The notes under the pieces were generated by a model. It was not told where the DNA came from and did not search any database. It saw only the letters and a program-made list of their open reading frames with translations. Of a stretch of DNA of 64,000 bases, positions 1-10,796 are shown piece by piece. How positions within the stretch are numbered: the first letter of the stretch is position 1; the number at the start of each line of letters is the position of its first letter. The stretch comes from Larus michahellis (lineage: Eukaryota; Chordata; Aves; Charadriiformes; Laridae), in NCBI RefSeq assembly GCF_964199755.1, contig NC_133896.1, forward strand, positions 102,206,301-102,270,300, in the 5' to 3' direction. The position numbers and the translations under genes are program-made.

Positions 1-642
1 TGCCAGGAGTCCTAAACACGGTATCGTTAACTCGTCTTCAGTGGACTGACTTAAAAGAAAAATCCAGAAATTTAAACAAAGATGGTTTTATTAAAGCATC
101 CACAATTTAGTTACAAGGGCTGGGAGACTTTTTATTTTATATGGTGTTTTCTTTTGGTTTTGATTTGTAATTAGACACCATTCCACCAAGCAAAGCAAAA
201 TCAGATTGCAACCCCCTAGCGTGGGCAGTTTTTAACTGAGCACATCTTTAGAAAAACAGTATCGGAGATAGGTGCTATCAAAAGTCCTTTATTGCAGGTG
301 CTTTTAATAGTCACAAAATTCATATTAACCTAACATAAGTCTGCTTCTAATGACAGTCAGGAATTTTCACCTGGCTTTTTTCTGTTTTAGCTCCCTACTC
401 CTGGGGGTGTGGGGGTGGGCTAAGAGGACAATTAATATTCAATCACCCAAAGTCCCACAATCGTTGCATTTGACAGTCTGTAACAACATGGTTTTCAAAG
501 AAAAGCATTAACTTCAGAGCAAAAATGCCACAGTTCACTCTGGAGACCTCAGGTTAATCTGCAATATGCTAACGGCCTTCAGTCAGTTTAGAAACCTAGA
601 TAGATATTTCCTGTAAGAAAAGACAACTAAGTGCATACTTAC
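1..642 (-). other. CIP2A: CIP2A intron 4 (partial)
   Basis: AT-rich intronic DNA. No further CIP2A exon and no repeat element was recognised. Confidence 0.6.
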
Positions 643-737
643 ACATGATGCAATAGAAATGAAATTAATTCATCGATGTTGGCACCAGCGCAAAAGACCG
701 GAACATTGTAGGTTAGCCTCTGCAGCAACTGAATACT
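643..737 (-). CDS. CIP2A: CIP2A coding exon 4 (partial gene, continues off left edge)
   Basis: This exon encodes residues 122-152 plus two bases of the next codon. It reads [12 protein letters not shown], then [13 protein letters not shown], which matches the human CIP2A segment beginning CIRLLQKLTYNV. It belongs to the N-terminal armadillo-like helical domain. On the minus strand the acceptor is ccttag and the donor is gtaagt. The phase fits the exon upstream: exon 3 ends on a whole codon and this exon starts on one. The following exon (human QSSEDELK...) was not found between 1 and 642, so it should lie beyond the left edge. Family assignment is firm; the exon borders are read from splice sites. 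Confidence 0.9.
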
Positions 738-2207
738 CTAAGGAAATAAAAAGCTATTCACATGTCTTTCCTGTAGCATCTCACTGAAGAATGTTACAAG
801 CTACGAAAAATTGTCAGACTCTGTAACATAACAATTACATGAACTGCTGCAAGCACACTGAGTAATATCCTACCATGTCGATGTACTTACTAAAAGCCCA
901 CACAGATGAGTAAAGTTTTATTTTGACAGAGGAGTTACCATTTTAGCCCATCCAATTTTCCTCTTTTCCTTATCATCAAGTTCTCCATTCTGTCAGCAAG
1001 AGAGGGACTTTGTCCTACTGAAAGATCTAGAAGTTTCACCAAAATCCAAAAAGCACTTTGCAACCTCTTGCAGGAAGTATTTTATAGGAGAACAGGTGTG
1101 CTGTAAAGACTGCCAGCAGATCTAATGGTAGTAAAGTCCTTCATACAGCATTCTTTCATCACATAACATAACTGAGTTAGTGTTAATATACTCAAACATG
1201 ACACAGCATAGGATAGCAGCTGAAACAAAATCTCATCGTGTAAATAGCTGATATAAGAGCTTAAAGGTCTTATAATTTGATCTATTTGATAACTACAACA
1301 TCTCTGCCACTGACTAGTGAGTCACCCAGATCCCAAAGTCTTCTGGTACTCCTAGTGCTTAAACTGTGAGAAAAGTGTTCTTTACTGGATGCTTGACTCA
1401 TTTTCCACAGAGTAAGGGCAACAGAACTGCTAGCAAATTCATTTTCTGTGTGACCACAGCTAGCCAGCAAGTACTTACTGAAACCTCAGAACCACGTATG
1501 ACAAAACCTGTGTATATTAAAAAAATAAAATAAAGAAAGTTTTGCCCAACTTTACTGTTCAATGCACAGAAAGGACAGGTTAAAATAGGTGCAGTCAGAA
1601 TGTGAAGCGTCAGGTGCTCACAAAAAAGAAAGAAAAAAAAAAAAGCAATAATGTCTGCACTTGGCTCCTAAGAAGTAAACTTCCATCAGCACAGCCACCT
1701 TGCATTCAGTGGCAGGTAGTACTAACCAAAGGGAAGGAGGCATACATGCCCTGCAAACCTTCCATGAGAACTGTCAACTACAGCTTTCCTTTTAGTCCTT
1801 CACAATTATTTGTCAAAGTAGATTAGATAAAACAATCTCCACACTTTTGTTACAAGCACTAGGAGAAATAACTAAATACGTTAACAGGAAAATAACCTTC
1901 CAAGCTCTCAAGCAGCTATTTCTTTTTTTCATTTTTTTTTTTTTTTGTTTGGTTTGTTGGGATTTTTTTTAATTAATTAGAGCAGGTGATAAGCACAAGC
2001 AAGATTAAAGAGAGAATACAAAGAACTCTATGCAGTGTTAAAAGCATATCATACTAGCCTCATACAGCAAATAAAATATACAGCTTAAATCAACTTTTCC
2101 TCAACACATTATTTCAGATAGAGCTTTTAAAGAGTTATTATAAGCATAGAATATAATATATAGCATGTAACAGTAGCCAAATATTATTAAGCATTATTTC
2201 ATGTTAC
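738..2207 (-). other. CIP2A: CIP2A intron 3
   Basis: Intronic DNA bounded by a clear donor (gtaaca) and acceptor (ccttag). It holds an A-rich tract near 1624-1645 and a T-rich tract at about 1920-1970. No coding sequence was recognised. Confidence 0.75.
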
Positions 2208-2320
2208 CTGTAATAAGACTGGGTCGCTAAGATTAGTAGAACTTCGATGAACCACTCCTGCCAGCACGCTGGTCAGATTGTAGGTATCCTGAAGAGCTTC
2301 TCTAGTCTCATTGTCTAAAG
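2208..2320 (-). CDS. CIP2A: CIP2A coding exon 3
   Basis: This 113-nt exon encodes [16 protein letters not shown] followed by [22 protein letters not shown]. Human CIP2A has AVDIETRDCLQNTYNL and NSVLAGVVCRSSHTDSVLMQ here. The acceptor is attctag and the donor is gtaaca, with the last codon CAG complete. The first codon (Ala) is split with exon 2, which supplies its G. The exon continues the N-terminal helical-repeat domain through which CIP2A dimerises and binds PP2A B56 subunits (known for human CIP2A). There are no stops or frameshifts. Confidence 0.93.
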
Positions 2321-3657
2321 CTAGAATTTAAGAATTATTAACAAAACCCCCATCTAATAGTAAAAGCAACTGTTGTATTAGCTACCAATCTGAGCAGAAG
2401 CCAAAGTCTTTGACCAGTTTTTCATGTATATTTCACATACAACTACAAATAAATCACAGCTCCTATGCACTTGTATCTCTACCTTACTTCTGAACTTACA
2501 GTTAACTGAAACACTAATACTTTTCCTTGAGATGCTTGGACACTGAAGGAACAGCCTTCCTCCTACCTACAAAGTTTTAGTTCCCTTTGAGATCTTGAAA
2601 CCTGTTCTTAAAAGGCCTTAAAGCTTAAAAATCAATGACCTCAGTTTATTGCTTCACACTATGGCAGGCAAGTAGACTAAAACTAGTACCTTGATAGGGT
2701 TATCTAGCAACAGTTAAATAAAAAAAGCCACTTCTGCTTAGGCAGTCCTGGAAGAGATATAGCAGACGAGGCTGACAGGTATAGCAACAGATCAGCACAG
2801 GAAGACTAATTCCTGAAGATTTCCAGACCCAACAGATTGGAAAAGATAGTTAACAACCCCAGCAACAAATACAATTTTACAGTAACTGTTTCAAAAACCT
2901 AAAAGGAAGCTCAAGGAGGCTAAAAACTCCAAGAATCAGACAAGATAAGCAGGAGCTCATCATAAAGGACTCAAATATTGAATAACTACGCATACACGAT
3001 GAGAAACTAAGCAATGAAGGGGTAATTTTTCCCTGTATGTGTAACCTACATATGTAGGTTATGGTGAGGACAGAGCTCCCTAGACAATGAAGTCCTGCTT
3101 CTGCGAAAAGGGAGAAGAAAAAAAAGCATCTCAAGAAACAAGTAAGAGGCACTAGAACCTATTTCATAATTGAGAAACTTGAAACACACAGGCACAGGCC
3201 ATTAGAAAGCGCAAACTGCCACCCAACAAACACTCCAATGGGAGAGTTAAACTGAAGTGATAACAGTTGTTGATGTAACACGGCTTCTCCCTATCTTTGC
3301 ATCCCCTAGGCAGATTTCTTCACTTCATTAGAAAAAGGTAGTCTTTTCAAATTCCAAAAATCAAGGACAAGAGGGTAATTCCTCACCCTACTCAGTGAGG
3401 AAACAAATTCTGACAAGCATGATCATTGTCATTTCACAGTGATGACTTAAAATCAGCTTCTCATTGTGATTTAACATCTTATCTGACCTTGTACGTACAG
3501 ACAAGCTCAGACAAGCACTCCACTACAATGAGAAACACTTCATCATTCACGCTTTATGCATTTTTCCAAGAACTTCACCACCCATGCCACAGAATCAGCA
3601 CCTGTCTTGTCTTCCCTTTCCCAGACCAAAAATAAAACGTTCAGATGCAAACCTTAC
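2321..3657 (-). other. CIP2A: CIP2A intron 2
   Basis: Intronic DNA between matched splice sites. No repeat family or extra exon was recognised. Confidence 0.75.
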
Positions 3658-3805
3658 CTAGCTGTGATAGCAAAGTAACCACAGACAAGGTTAGAGATGG
3701 GTTTATATTAGGGTCCTCGAGGAGTTCTACTAGGCAACTGAGACATTCACTTGGTAGAATCTGATTCGAAGCAAATAATCGTGTAAGCTTCAGTCCAGAG
3801 ATAAC
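3658..3805 (-). CDS. CIP2A: CIP2A coding exon 2
   Basis: This 148-nt exon encodes [34 protein letters not shown] and [15 protein letters not shown]. It matches human residues from VISGQKLTRLFTSNQIL onwards almost residue for residue, which is the strongest single support for the CIP2A call. The acceptor is catctccag and the donor is gtaagg. It starts on a whole codon, as expected after exon 1, and leaves one base (G) for exon 3. The sequence is intact. Intron 1 (1.9 kb) separates it from exon 1. Confidence 0.96.
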
Positions 3806-5205
3806 CTGGAGATGAAGGAACAGCAGCAACCTCAATTACGCAGCTGAAACAAAGTATTTAACACAGAAGTCAAAGCACAGAGTTGTATTAAATAGATTTT
3901 GTCATATTTGACAAACCAAGAATGTAAGTGCCACTCTAAAAGGACATTTGTATTCACATTTGCTGCAAAAAAAAAAAGTTTCGGAAAAAATCTGGGTTTC
4001 ATTCCTGTGTATTTTTTCCCCTATACTCTTGCAAAGTACCAAGTTTATACTATGATAATTTATAACCATAGTGGGGCTTCTTTTCTTTGCTTGCTGACAG
4101 CAATCATAGTAACAGCATTCTTTTTAAATCATAGCTATAGTAGAGCACAACTTTGTATTTCTTCACACATTGAACAGAATTAATACCAGGTTATTCTTCC
4201 TACATGTGTTTTACCATAGATAAAAGATTTATCTAATAAATATAAAGATAAAAAATTATTTATTTTTAGAGGAACAAACAGATTGCTTAACAGAAACTTA
4301 GTAATCAGCCTTCAGCTCAGCCCAACAGGCTGCTTTCTAGAGATGTGGACGGGAACCCAAAGGTGCCACTGCAGGAAGGATAAGCGGTAACAGGTAGTGC
4401 TGCTTTGGGAGCACCCTGTGTCTGAAATTAAAAAATGGAACCTGAGTTCAGGAAAGCCCATGTAATGAGACGCTAAAAGTGATACACCTGCACACCAATA
4501 CAGGCAGATGCAAGTTATGCTTGCATACCAGAGAATACAATGCTGGTTCTGCATATCCCCTGTATACCTCTTTACAGTGGATATGGAGAAGAAAGCTAAG
4601 CTGAATACTAACTCTTATATTGATATTTTAGCAATTACAAAAAAAATAATCTATATTTGAAAAGGGTACCTTGCAGATTAAGCAGTTCAGCCAATGCATT
4701 AATCTCTCGACACACCAAGGGTGCCCACGGCAAGGGCTGTGGGGAAGACTCTGCCGGGAGGTCAGGGGCAGGGACAAGGACAGGCCTACCCCTTCCCAGA
4801 AAACACCTTTGATGAGGTGGTGCATGAAACTGGGAAAATCCAGATACAAGACCAGTTCGTCATTCAAACGCTATTTTTAAGTTGGGAAAATAAATGATCC
4901 TTGTGGGGCAGAATTCAGGGGATATGAAAAAAAAAAAAAGGCCTTCATAAGGCACGTTATGTGCTTCAGCCTCTGTGTTTATAAACATACTGCACACATC
5001 CGTAAACACACACAAACACCACAAAACATTACGATACAGTACACAGTAATAGTCCAGGGATATAGGTAAAAATCGGAACGCTTCTTCAGTCCGACGGCCT
5101 CTCTCAGCTACCAGCTCCCCTGGCGATCGGTCACCGGGCGGGTTTCCCCGTCTCCGGCCGCCGACCCACGGGGGATGAGGCGGGCCTGGCCGGGACGCCG
5201 CCAGT
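3806..5205 (-). other. CIP2A: CIP2A intron 1, distal part
   Basis: AT-rich until about 5080, then joins the CpG island. It holds short A-tracts (3968-3979, 4925-4939) and a CA/ACA-rich patch near 5005-5030. No extra exon was recognised. Confidence 0.7.
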
Positions 5206-5497
5206 GAGGCCCGGCGGGCAGCGGGGAGCTATGCCGGACGAGGCCCCGGCGGGCAGCGGGGAGCTACACCGGACGAGGCCCCGGCGGGCAGCGGGGAGCT
5301 ACACCGGACGAGGCCCCGGCGGGCAGCGGGGAGCTACACCGGACGAGGCCCCGGCGGGCAGCGGGGAGCTACACCGGACGAGGCCCCGGCGGGCAGCGGG
5401 GAGCTACACCGGACGAGGCCCCGGCGGGCAGCGGGGAGCTACACCGGACGAGGCCCCGGCGGGCAGCGGGGAGCTACACCGGACGAGGCCCCGGCGG
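5206..5497. repeat. 35-bp GC-rich minisatellite, 8 units, CIP2A intron 1
   Basis: Unit starts are at 5206, 5240, 5275, 5310, 5345, 5380, 5415 and 5450, with a partial unit at 5485-5497. Units 2-8 look identical. The first is 34 bp and has ATG in place of ACA. Each unit contains GGCGGGCAGCGGGGAG. Because 35 is not a multiple of three, the array is read in all three frames in turn, which creates a 166-codon open frame on the plus strand (5204-5704) that is not a gene. The array is about 175 bp downstream of the CIP2A exon 1 donor. Confidence 0.97.
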
Positions 5498-5672
5498 CGC
5501 CAGGGCCGCGCTACGGCCGCCCAGGGCGATGGTAGCGGAGAGGAGCCCGCCGAGGCCCAGCCCCGAGAAGAGCCACCCGAGCCCCAGGCCCGAGGGGACA
5601 ACACGGCCACCCCCACACTCCTGGCCGCACCGTCCCCCTCCCACGGCAGCCCCAGACAGGCGCCGCTCTCAC

Positions 5673-5774
5673 CTCCAGGCTGCGCTGCAGGAGCGCCGCG
5701 TTAGGCGGCGTCTTGGCGGTCCGATACTGCGAGGCTGCCAGGAGAAGGGACTTCATACAGGCCAAGGCGTCCAT
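5673..5774 (-). CDS. CIP2A: CIP2A coding exon 1 with start codon
   Basis: CIP2A is an oncoprotein-type inhibitor of PP2A that stabilises MYC and also acts with TOPBP1 in mitotic DNA repair (known for human). This exon encodes 34 residues beginning MDALACMKSLLLAASQY and ending LLQRSLE. Human CIP2A starts MDSTACLKSLLLTVSQY and has LLRHLE at the same distance. The ATG at 5774 is chosen because the length from Met to the exon end equals that of the human protein; it also has G at +4. The donor is gtgaga. The exon sits in a CpG-rich promoter. Exons 1-4 together give 458 coding nucleotides, in frame throughout. Confidence 0.95.
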
Positions 5775-5835
5775 AGCGTCTCACCTACCTCCTCACAGCC
5801 GCAATCGACAAACCCCACTCGTATTTCCCGCTGCC

Positions 5836-5846
5836 GCCGCCATTTT
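5836..5846 (-). promoter_or_regulatory. YY1-type site upstream of CIP2A start
   Basis: GCCGCCATTTT on the plus strand reads AAAATGGCGGC on the minus strand, the core YY1 element common just downstream of CpG-island transcription starts. It lies about 60 bp upstream of the CIP2A ATG. This is seen in sequence; function is inferred. Confidence 0.55.
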
Positions 5847-6234
5847 GATGGCAGCGTCCACTGAGGAGGAGCAGCCGCCTGCCCCGCGGGGCATGACGGG
5901 AGACCACCTCGCACCGCGGGGGAGGGCAGAGGGGCGGAGTCATTGTGGCGTGTGCCTCGGCCGTCGTGGGTGCGTCGGGCTCGGCTCTGGGGGGTTTTAC
6001 CATCTGAGGGAGAAGTGGGAGAAATTTAGGACGTGGAACCGCTTGAGTGTGAAGCCAGCAGCCTCCTGCCTGCGGCTGTCTGGCCTCTCCCGTAGGCAGG
6101 GGAGGTAAGAGAAAAGGGGTAAAAAGGCTCCTGGCTGGGGCTAATGTCTCGTTGAGGAGAAAAGGACAAGCTGTGCGTGCAGGGCTGGCCCCGGTGCGGG
6201 TGAGGCGCTGGTGAGAGGCAAAGCGAAGTGCCCA

Positions 6235-7555
6235 CTTGGGAGGAAGGTCCACTTGGAATTAAATCCGGCAAGGGATGTCAAGGGTAATAAGGGCTTCTTC
6301 AAGAGCAAAAGGAAGATGAGGGAAAACGTGGGCCTGCTGCTGAATGAAGCGGGTGCCCTGGTGACAGAGGATGCAGACAAGGGTGAGTTACTGAATGCCT
6401 TCTTTCCTTCAGTCTTTACTGCTGAGGCTGGCCCTCAGGAATCCCAGGCCCTAGAGGTAAGAGAGAGTCTGGAGAAAGGAAGGCTTTGCCTTGGTCGAGG
6501 AGGATGGGGTTAGGGATCACGTAGGCATACTCAACATGCACAAATCCATGGGCCCTGATAGGATGCACCCAGGAGAGCTGAGGGAGCCGGTAGAAGTTCT
6601 TGCAAAGCTGCTCTCCATCCTCTTTGCAAGGTCCTGGAGAACAGGAGAGGTGCCTGAGGACTGGAGGCAAGCCAGTGTCGCTCCAGTCTTCCAAAAGGGC
6701 AAGAAGGAGGACCCAGGAAAGTACAGGCCAGTCAGCCTCAGCTCCCTCCCTGGAAAGTGATGGAGCAGCTCGTTCTGGCTGTCATCGGTAAGCAGGTAGA
6801 GGAAAAGAAGGTTCTGGGGAGTGGTCAGCAGGGATTGCGCAAGGGGGAGTCACGCTGGAGCAATGTTGTGGCCTTCTGTGGTGGCAGGACTGGCTGGGTG
6901 GATGAGGGGAGAGCAGTGGTCGCTGTCTACCTGGGCTCCAGCAAGGCTTTTGGCACTGTCTCGCCTAAGATGCTCCCAGGCAGGCTTGGGAAGCGTGGGT
7001 TAGAGGAGAGGACAGTGCGGTGGGTTGAGCAGTGGCCGAATGGCCGAGCTGAGAGGGTTGGGATCAGCGGCGCAGAGTCTAGTTGGAGGCCTGTAGCTAG
7101 CGGTGTTGCCCGGGGGTGAGTCCTGGGCCCAGTCTTCCTCACCATGGTCCTCAGGGAGCTGGATGAGGGGCCAGCGTGTCCCCTCAGGGAGTTTGCTGCT
7201 GACACAAACCCGGGAGCAGTGGCTGAGCCACCAGAAGGCCGTGCTGCCGTTCGGCAAGAGCTGGACGGGCTGGAGAGTTGGGAGCTCCTGAAGTTGAAGC
7301 AGGGCCAGCGTCGGGTGCTGCCCGTAGGGAGGACTAAGGCCATGGCCCAGCCCAGGTGAGGGGCTGAGCTGCTGGCAAGCAGCCGTGTAGAGAGAGAGAG
7401 AGAGAGCTGGGAGTGCTGGTGGCCTGGAGAAGCAGGTGAGCGTGAGGCAGCCATGTGGCCTTGTGGCCGAGGCGGGCAGCGGTGTCCTAAGAAAGAAAAG
7501 AGCACGGGCAGGAGGTGGAGGGAGGTTGTGGTCCTATCGTGGCCCCCCACCCCTT
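6235..7555 (+). mobile_element. CR1 LINE fragment with degenerate reverse transcriptase
   Basis: The translated pieces follow CR1 ORF2 order. RENVGLLLNEAGALVTEDADK is followed by LLNAFF, then GPDRMHPGELREPVEVLAKL, ARSWRTGEVPEDWRQASV, KGKKEDPGKYRPVSLSSLPGK and a catalytic-core remnant with FAADTN where active elements have FADDT. In-frame stops and frameshifts break it (for example between 6510 and 6530, at 6760 and at 7120). It lacks the CR1 3' end, stopping near the segment that reads like [10 protein letters not shown]. It is unusually GC-rich for a CR1 copy and abuts the CIP2A CpG island. Non-functional. Confidence 0.92.
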
Positions 7556-10149
7556 GGCGGTGGGCGGGCGGTCGGGCAAAAGGTGTCGGTGGGCCTCGAA
7601 CCCGCGGTGCTCCCCCGGGCCACTGTCAAGCGACCATCGCCCTCGGGTACAGGCTCCCTACAGCCCGCACAGTGCCCCACGCCCCACTGCGCGCCCCCAC
7701 CCCCTGCTCCCGCCACTGGCCCACGTGTGTTTAGGCCTGGCCGGGAGCTGCCCCTTCAGCCCGGGGCACCCCAAGGCGCTTTCACAGTTGCTCCTTGCGC
7801 CTTCACAGCGCTCAGCTCCAGCCTGGTGTAATTCCTCACTGCTACACCGCTGCACGGATAGGCAGACACATAACGGCTTTTTGGGGTGTTGGAAAGTGAC
7901 TGAAGGGTTTGAGAATACTTTTTGGAAACTGATGCACAGATCTTTATTCCTAATCTTGGAGGCCTGTGAAGAAGTGTAGGAATATTTGTATTAACCTCTT
8001 TTCCTTCTGCTGAAGCAGTACTTCTGCTGACCACCTCGGAGGTAATGCCTGAGAGCTCATCTGGTCATTGGCTTGGATGCACCCTCAGGTCTGGGTGCAG
8101 CATCCGGAGCTGCAGCCACTACGGCTTTGTAAATGCAAGTCCAAAGCAGGGCTGCCAGCAGCGCAGCGCTTGGACCAGAGCAACTGCCAGCCCAAAAGCC
8201 CCACAGCCCGGGGTAGGCTGTGAGTAACAGTCTGTTCAGCCACCAGGAATCAGGTAGTAAGGGTGATGAGGCTCGGCCGGGGATTCCTCGTCACTCGGCC
8301 TTTTCTTGAGGCTGAACATCAGTCTGACTGACAGAGCTGCTGAGACTCCTGTTGCAGAAAACCTGTAGTGCTCCGTACTGTTAGAAGTCAGGCTGCTGGA
8401 GCCGGGATGTCTTGACGCAGCAGCTGCTGGGGCTGGTACATGAGATAACCAGCTCCCAGGCGGGTGCTGAGTTCTGCCAATGAAGAGACACACCAGTGCG
8501 TGCACTTCTGCAGGGCAAGGGTTGTTTCTTTTCCCTCCGATAGTACCATTTTTTCGTGGATAACTACTTTCTTTTCTATTCATGATTTTTGGACACATAT
8601 GTTAGTATTTTTGGCAATGCCAGAGTTAATTAATATTCTTATTTGTCTTCTTCATGCTACAAGTACCATTTCAGCCTGGCGCCAAAAACTGTTAGCGCTG
8701 CTAAATTCATAATGACGTCCAAAGCACTGAAAGATCTAAAAGTCCTTTGACAAATACTGGTAATATAAGATACTGGTAATATATGTAAGTGTGTGTCTCT
8801 GTGTGTGTGTATATATATATGCCAAATACTGGTATAATAAGAAAGAAATCTAACTAGTAGTACCCATGAAAATACATATATAATTTGTGAAATATCTTAA
8901 ACAAACACGCAACAAATATAAATGTCTTCCTCAAGATCACGAATGGAGAGGGGGTTGGTACTAGCAACTGAGAATATCAGGACATACATTCGAGTTCTGG
9001 CTTGGGCTGCTAGTTGCAGGCCGCCTTCAGAACAAAAGTATATATTAAATATTTAAAATGAGGGGTAAGATTAAAGCAAATTCTTACCCTGAAAAATAAC
9101 AAAACCCATACAACATTACGATACAGAGCTAATGGCAGTAGCAAATGAAATGTAGTACAGTATCTCTTAAAAAAAAAAAAAGGATATGTTCATACCACCA
9201 TGCATGTAGAACTTGCACTCATCTCGTAAACCACCAGAAACATTCATTGATATTAAAAGTATTTCAAAGCATTTTCATGGTGTTGATTAATCCTTTACAG
9301 CATGGATTTAACAAAGCCTTTTTGTTTTAATTTAGATTATTGCGAACTACAGGGTAATACTGGTGGTATTCCTTGACACAGCTGAAACACTATCCACTTA
9401 TCCAGCAATGAAGTAACATGAATTGTGCACAAAATAAGAGTTTAGAGGTTTTTAAGCATCATATCATTCAATAGAATTTTTATTATGTATCATTTTTATC
9501 AACAGATATCAGGTCTGCCATAAACTACTGCTTTATGCAAATTCATTTATTGTATTTATAATGTGGCTTTCTAACAGATTATTCATTTTAGCAGTAGACA
9601 TCTTGGACAGTTGGCTGACTAAAAAATCAAAATACACAGATGTGCACCCAGATACCCTTCCCCCTCCCATATATATTGTATATGCATGCATGTGTCTTAT
9701 AAAAATTAATTCTTTTATTGCTGAACAAAAATGTATCACAGCTTGTACTGGATCTACTGGGAGAAAATACAACTGCTCTGCCAGTCCGCCAAAGGCGCCG
9801 GTTCCTGAGGTAGAGATGCACGGCAGAGGATGCCTAGCTGGCAGCTCTCCGCAGCTCATCTCCTGTGCTGTGGCACAGCTGGGATGGCAGCTTCCCAAAC
9901 CACCAGGTTGCAGATCATTCAGGGTAAGACAGTGATGTAATCGCTGTCATCAATTTCTGTAAAGAAATCAATAACAAACAAACAAACGAAAAAGAAGATG
10001 TCATTGCACGTGGCTGCTCTGAAAGCCCAGGGTAAGCAAGGACGGCCCGTGGCTGTGTTGCTGGACAAGTATCAACAGCCCAGTTTAGTTTCTCAGTGCT
10101 CGCTCTGCTACTGCAGGGCCAATGTTTAAGCCCCGTACCCAATGGACTG
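7556..10149. other. Intergenic DNA, no gene recognised
   Basis: GC-rich up to about 7830, then AT-rich. It contains a TG/TA microsatellite (8789-8820), a short near-duplication of TACTGGTAATATA (8755-8785) and an A-tract at 9169-9181. Open frames here are short and do not resemble known proteins. Confidence 0.6.
8789..8820. repeat. (TG)n(TA)n microsatellite
   Basis: GTGTGTGTCTCTGTGTGTGT followed by ATATATATAT. Confidence 0.9.
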
Positions 10150-10796
10150 GGTCCTCCAGGTGAGCCAGCAATGTGCCCTTGTGGCCAAGAAGGCCAGTGG
10201 CATCCTGGGGTGCATCAAGAAGAGTGTGGCCAGCAGGTCGAGGGAGGTCATCCTCCCCCTCTACCTGGCCCTCGTGAGCCACATCTGGAGTACTGTGTCC
10301 AGTTCTGGGCTCCCCAGTTGAAGAAGGACAGGGAACTGCTGGAGAGAGTCCAGTGTAGAACTAGGAAGATGGTTAGGGGACTGGAACACCTCTCTTATGA
10401 AGAAAGACTGAGGGATTTGGGTCTCTTCAGTCTGGAAAAAAGACAGCTGAGGGGGGACCTTATCAACACTTATAAATACTTAAAGGGTGGGTGTCAGGAG
10501 GATGGGGCCAGGCTCTTTCAGTGGTGCCTGGCAACAGGAAAAGAGGTAATGGGCACAAACTTGAGCATAGGAAGTTCCACCTAAACATGAGGAGGAGCTT
10601 CTTTACTTTGAGGGTGGCAGAGCACTGGAACAGGCTGCCCAGAGAGGTGGTGGAGTCTCCGTCTCTGGAGACATTCAAAACCCGCCTGGACGCGTTCCTG
10701 TGCAGCCTGCTCTAGGTGACCCTGCTCTGGCAGGGGGGTTGGACTAGATGATCTCCAGAGGTCCCTTCCAACCCCTGCCATTCTGTGATTCTGTGC
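10150..10796 (+). mobile_element. CR1 LINE 3' fragment
   Basis: The fragment covers the end of CR1 ORF2 and the 3' UTR. It contains [40 protein letters not shown] and [19 protein letters not shown], then GGACTAGATGATCTCCAGAGG and terminal ATTCTGTGATTCTGTG. The frame is interrupted near 10500-10510. Confidence 0.96.

Larger units (their letters stand above)
5080..5960. promoter_or_regulatory. CpG-island promoter of CIP2A
   Basis: This is an abrupt switch from AT-rich DNA to GC- and CpG-rich DNA centred on CIP2A exon 1. No TATA box is obvious upstream of the minus-strand start, which is typical of housekeeping CpG promoters. In human the same promoter is shared head-to-head with DZIP3. Here a plus-strand ATG at 5848 opens MAASTEEEQPPAPRG, but it does not resemble DZIP3, so divergent transcription is only a possibility. 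Borders are approximate. Confidence 0.8.

Noticed and set aside
5204..5704. 166-codon plus-strand open frame in the CpG island
   Set aside because: It is produced by the 35-bp minisatellite, which is open in every frame, and it overlaps CIP2A exon 1 on the other strand.
5848..6108. Plus-strand frame MAASTEEEQPPAPRG as the first exon of DZIP3
   Set aside because: It does not resemble the DZIP3 N-terminus and has no clear donor leading to DZIP3 exons.
6235..7555. Reverse-transcriptase frames as an endogenous retrovirus
   Set aside because: The motif order and wording match CR1 LINE ORF2; no long terminal repeats, gag or env were seen.
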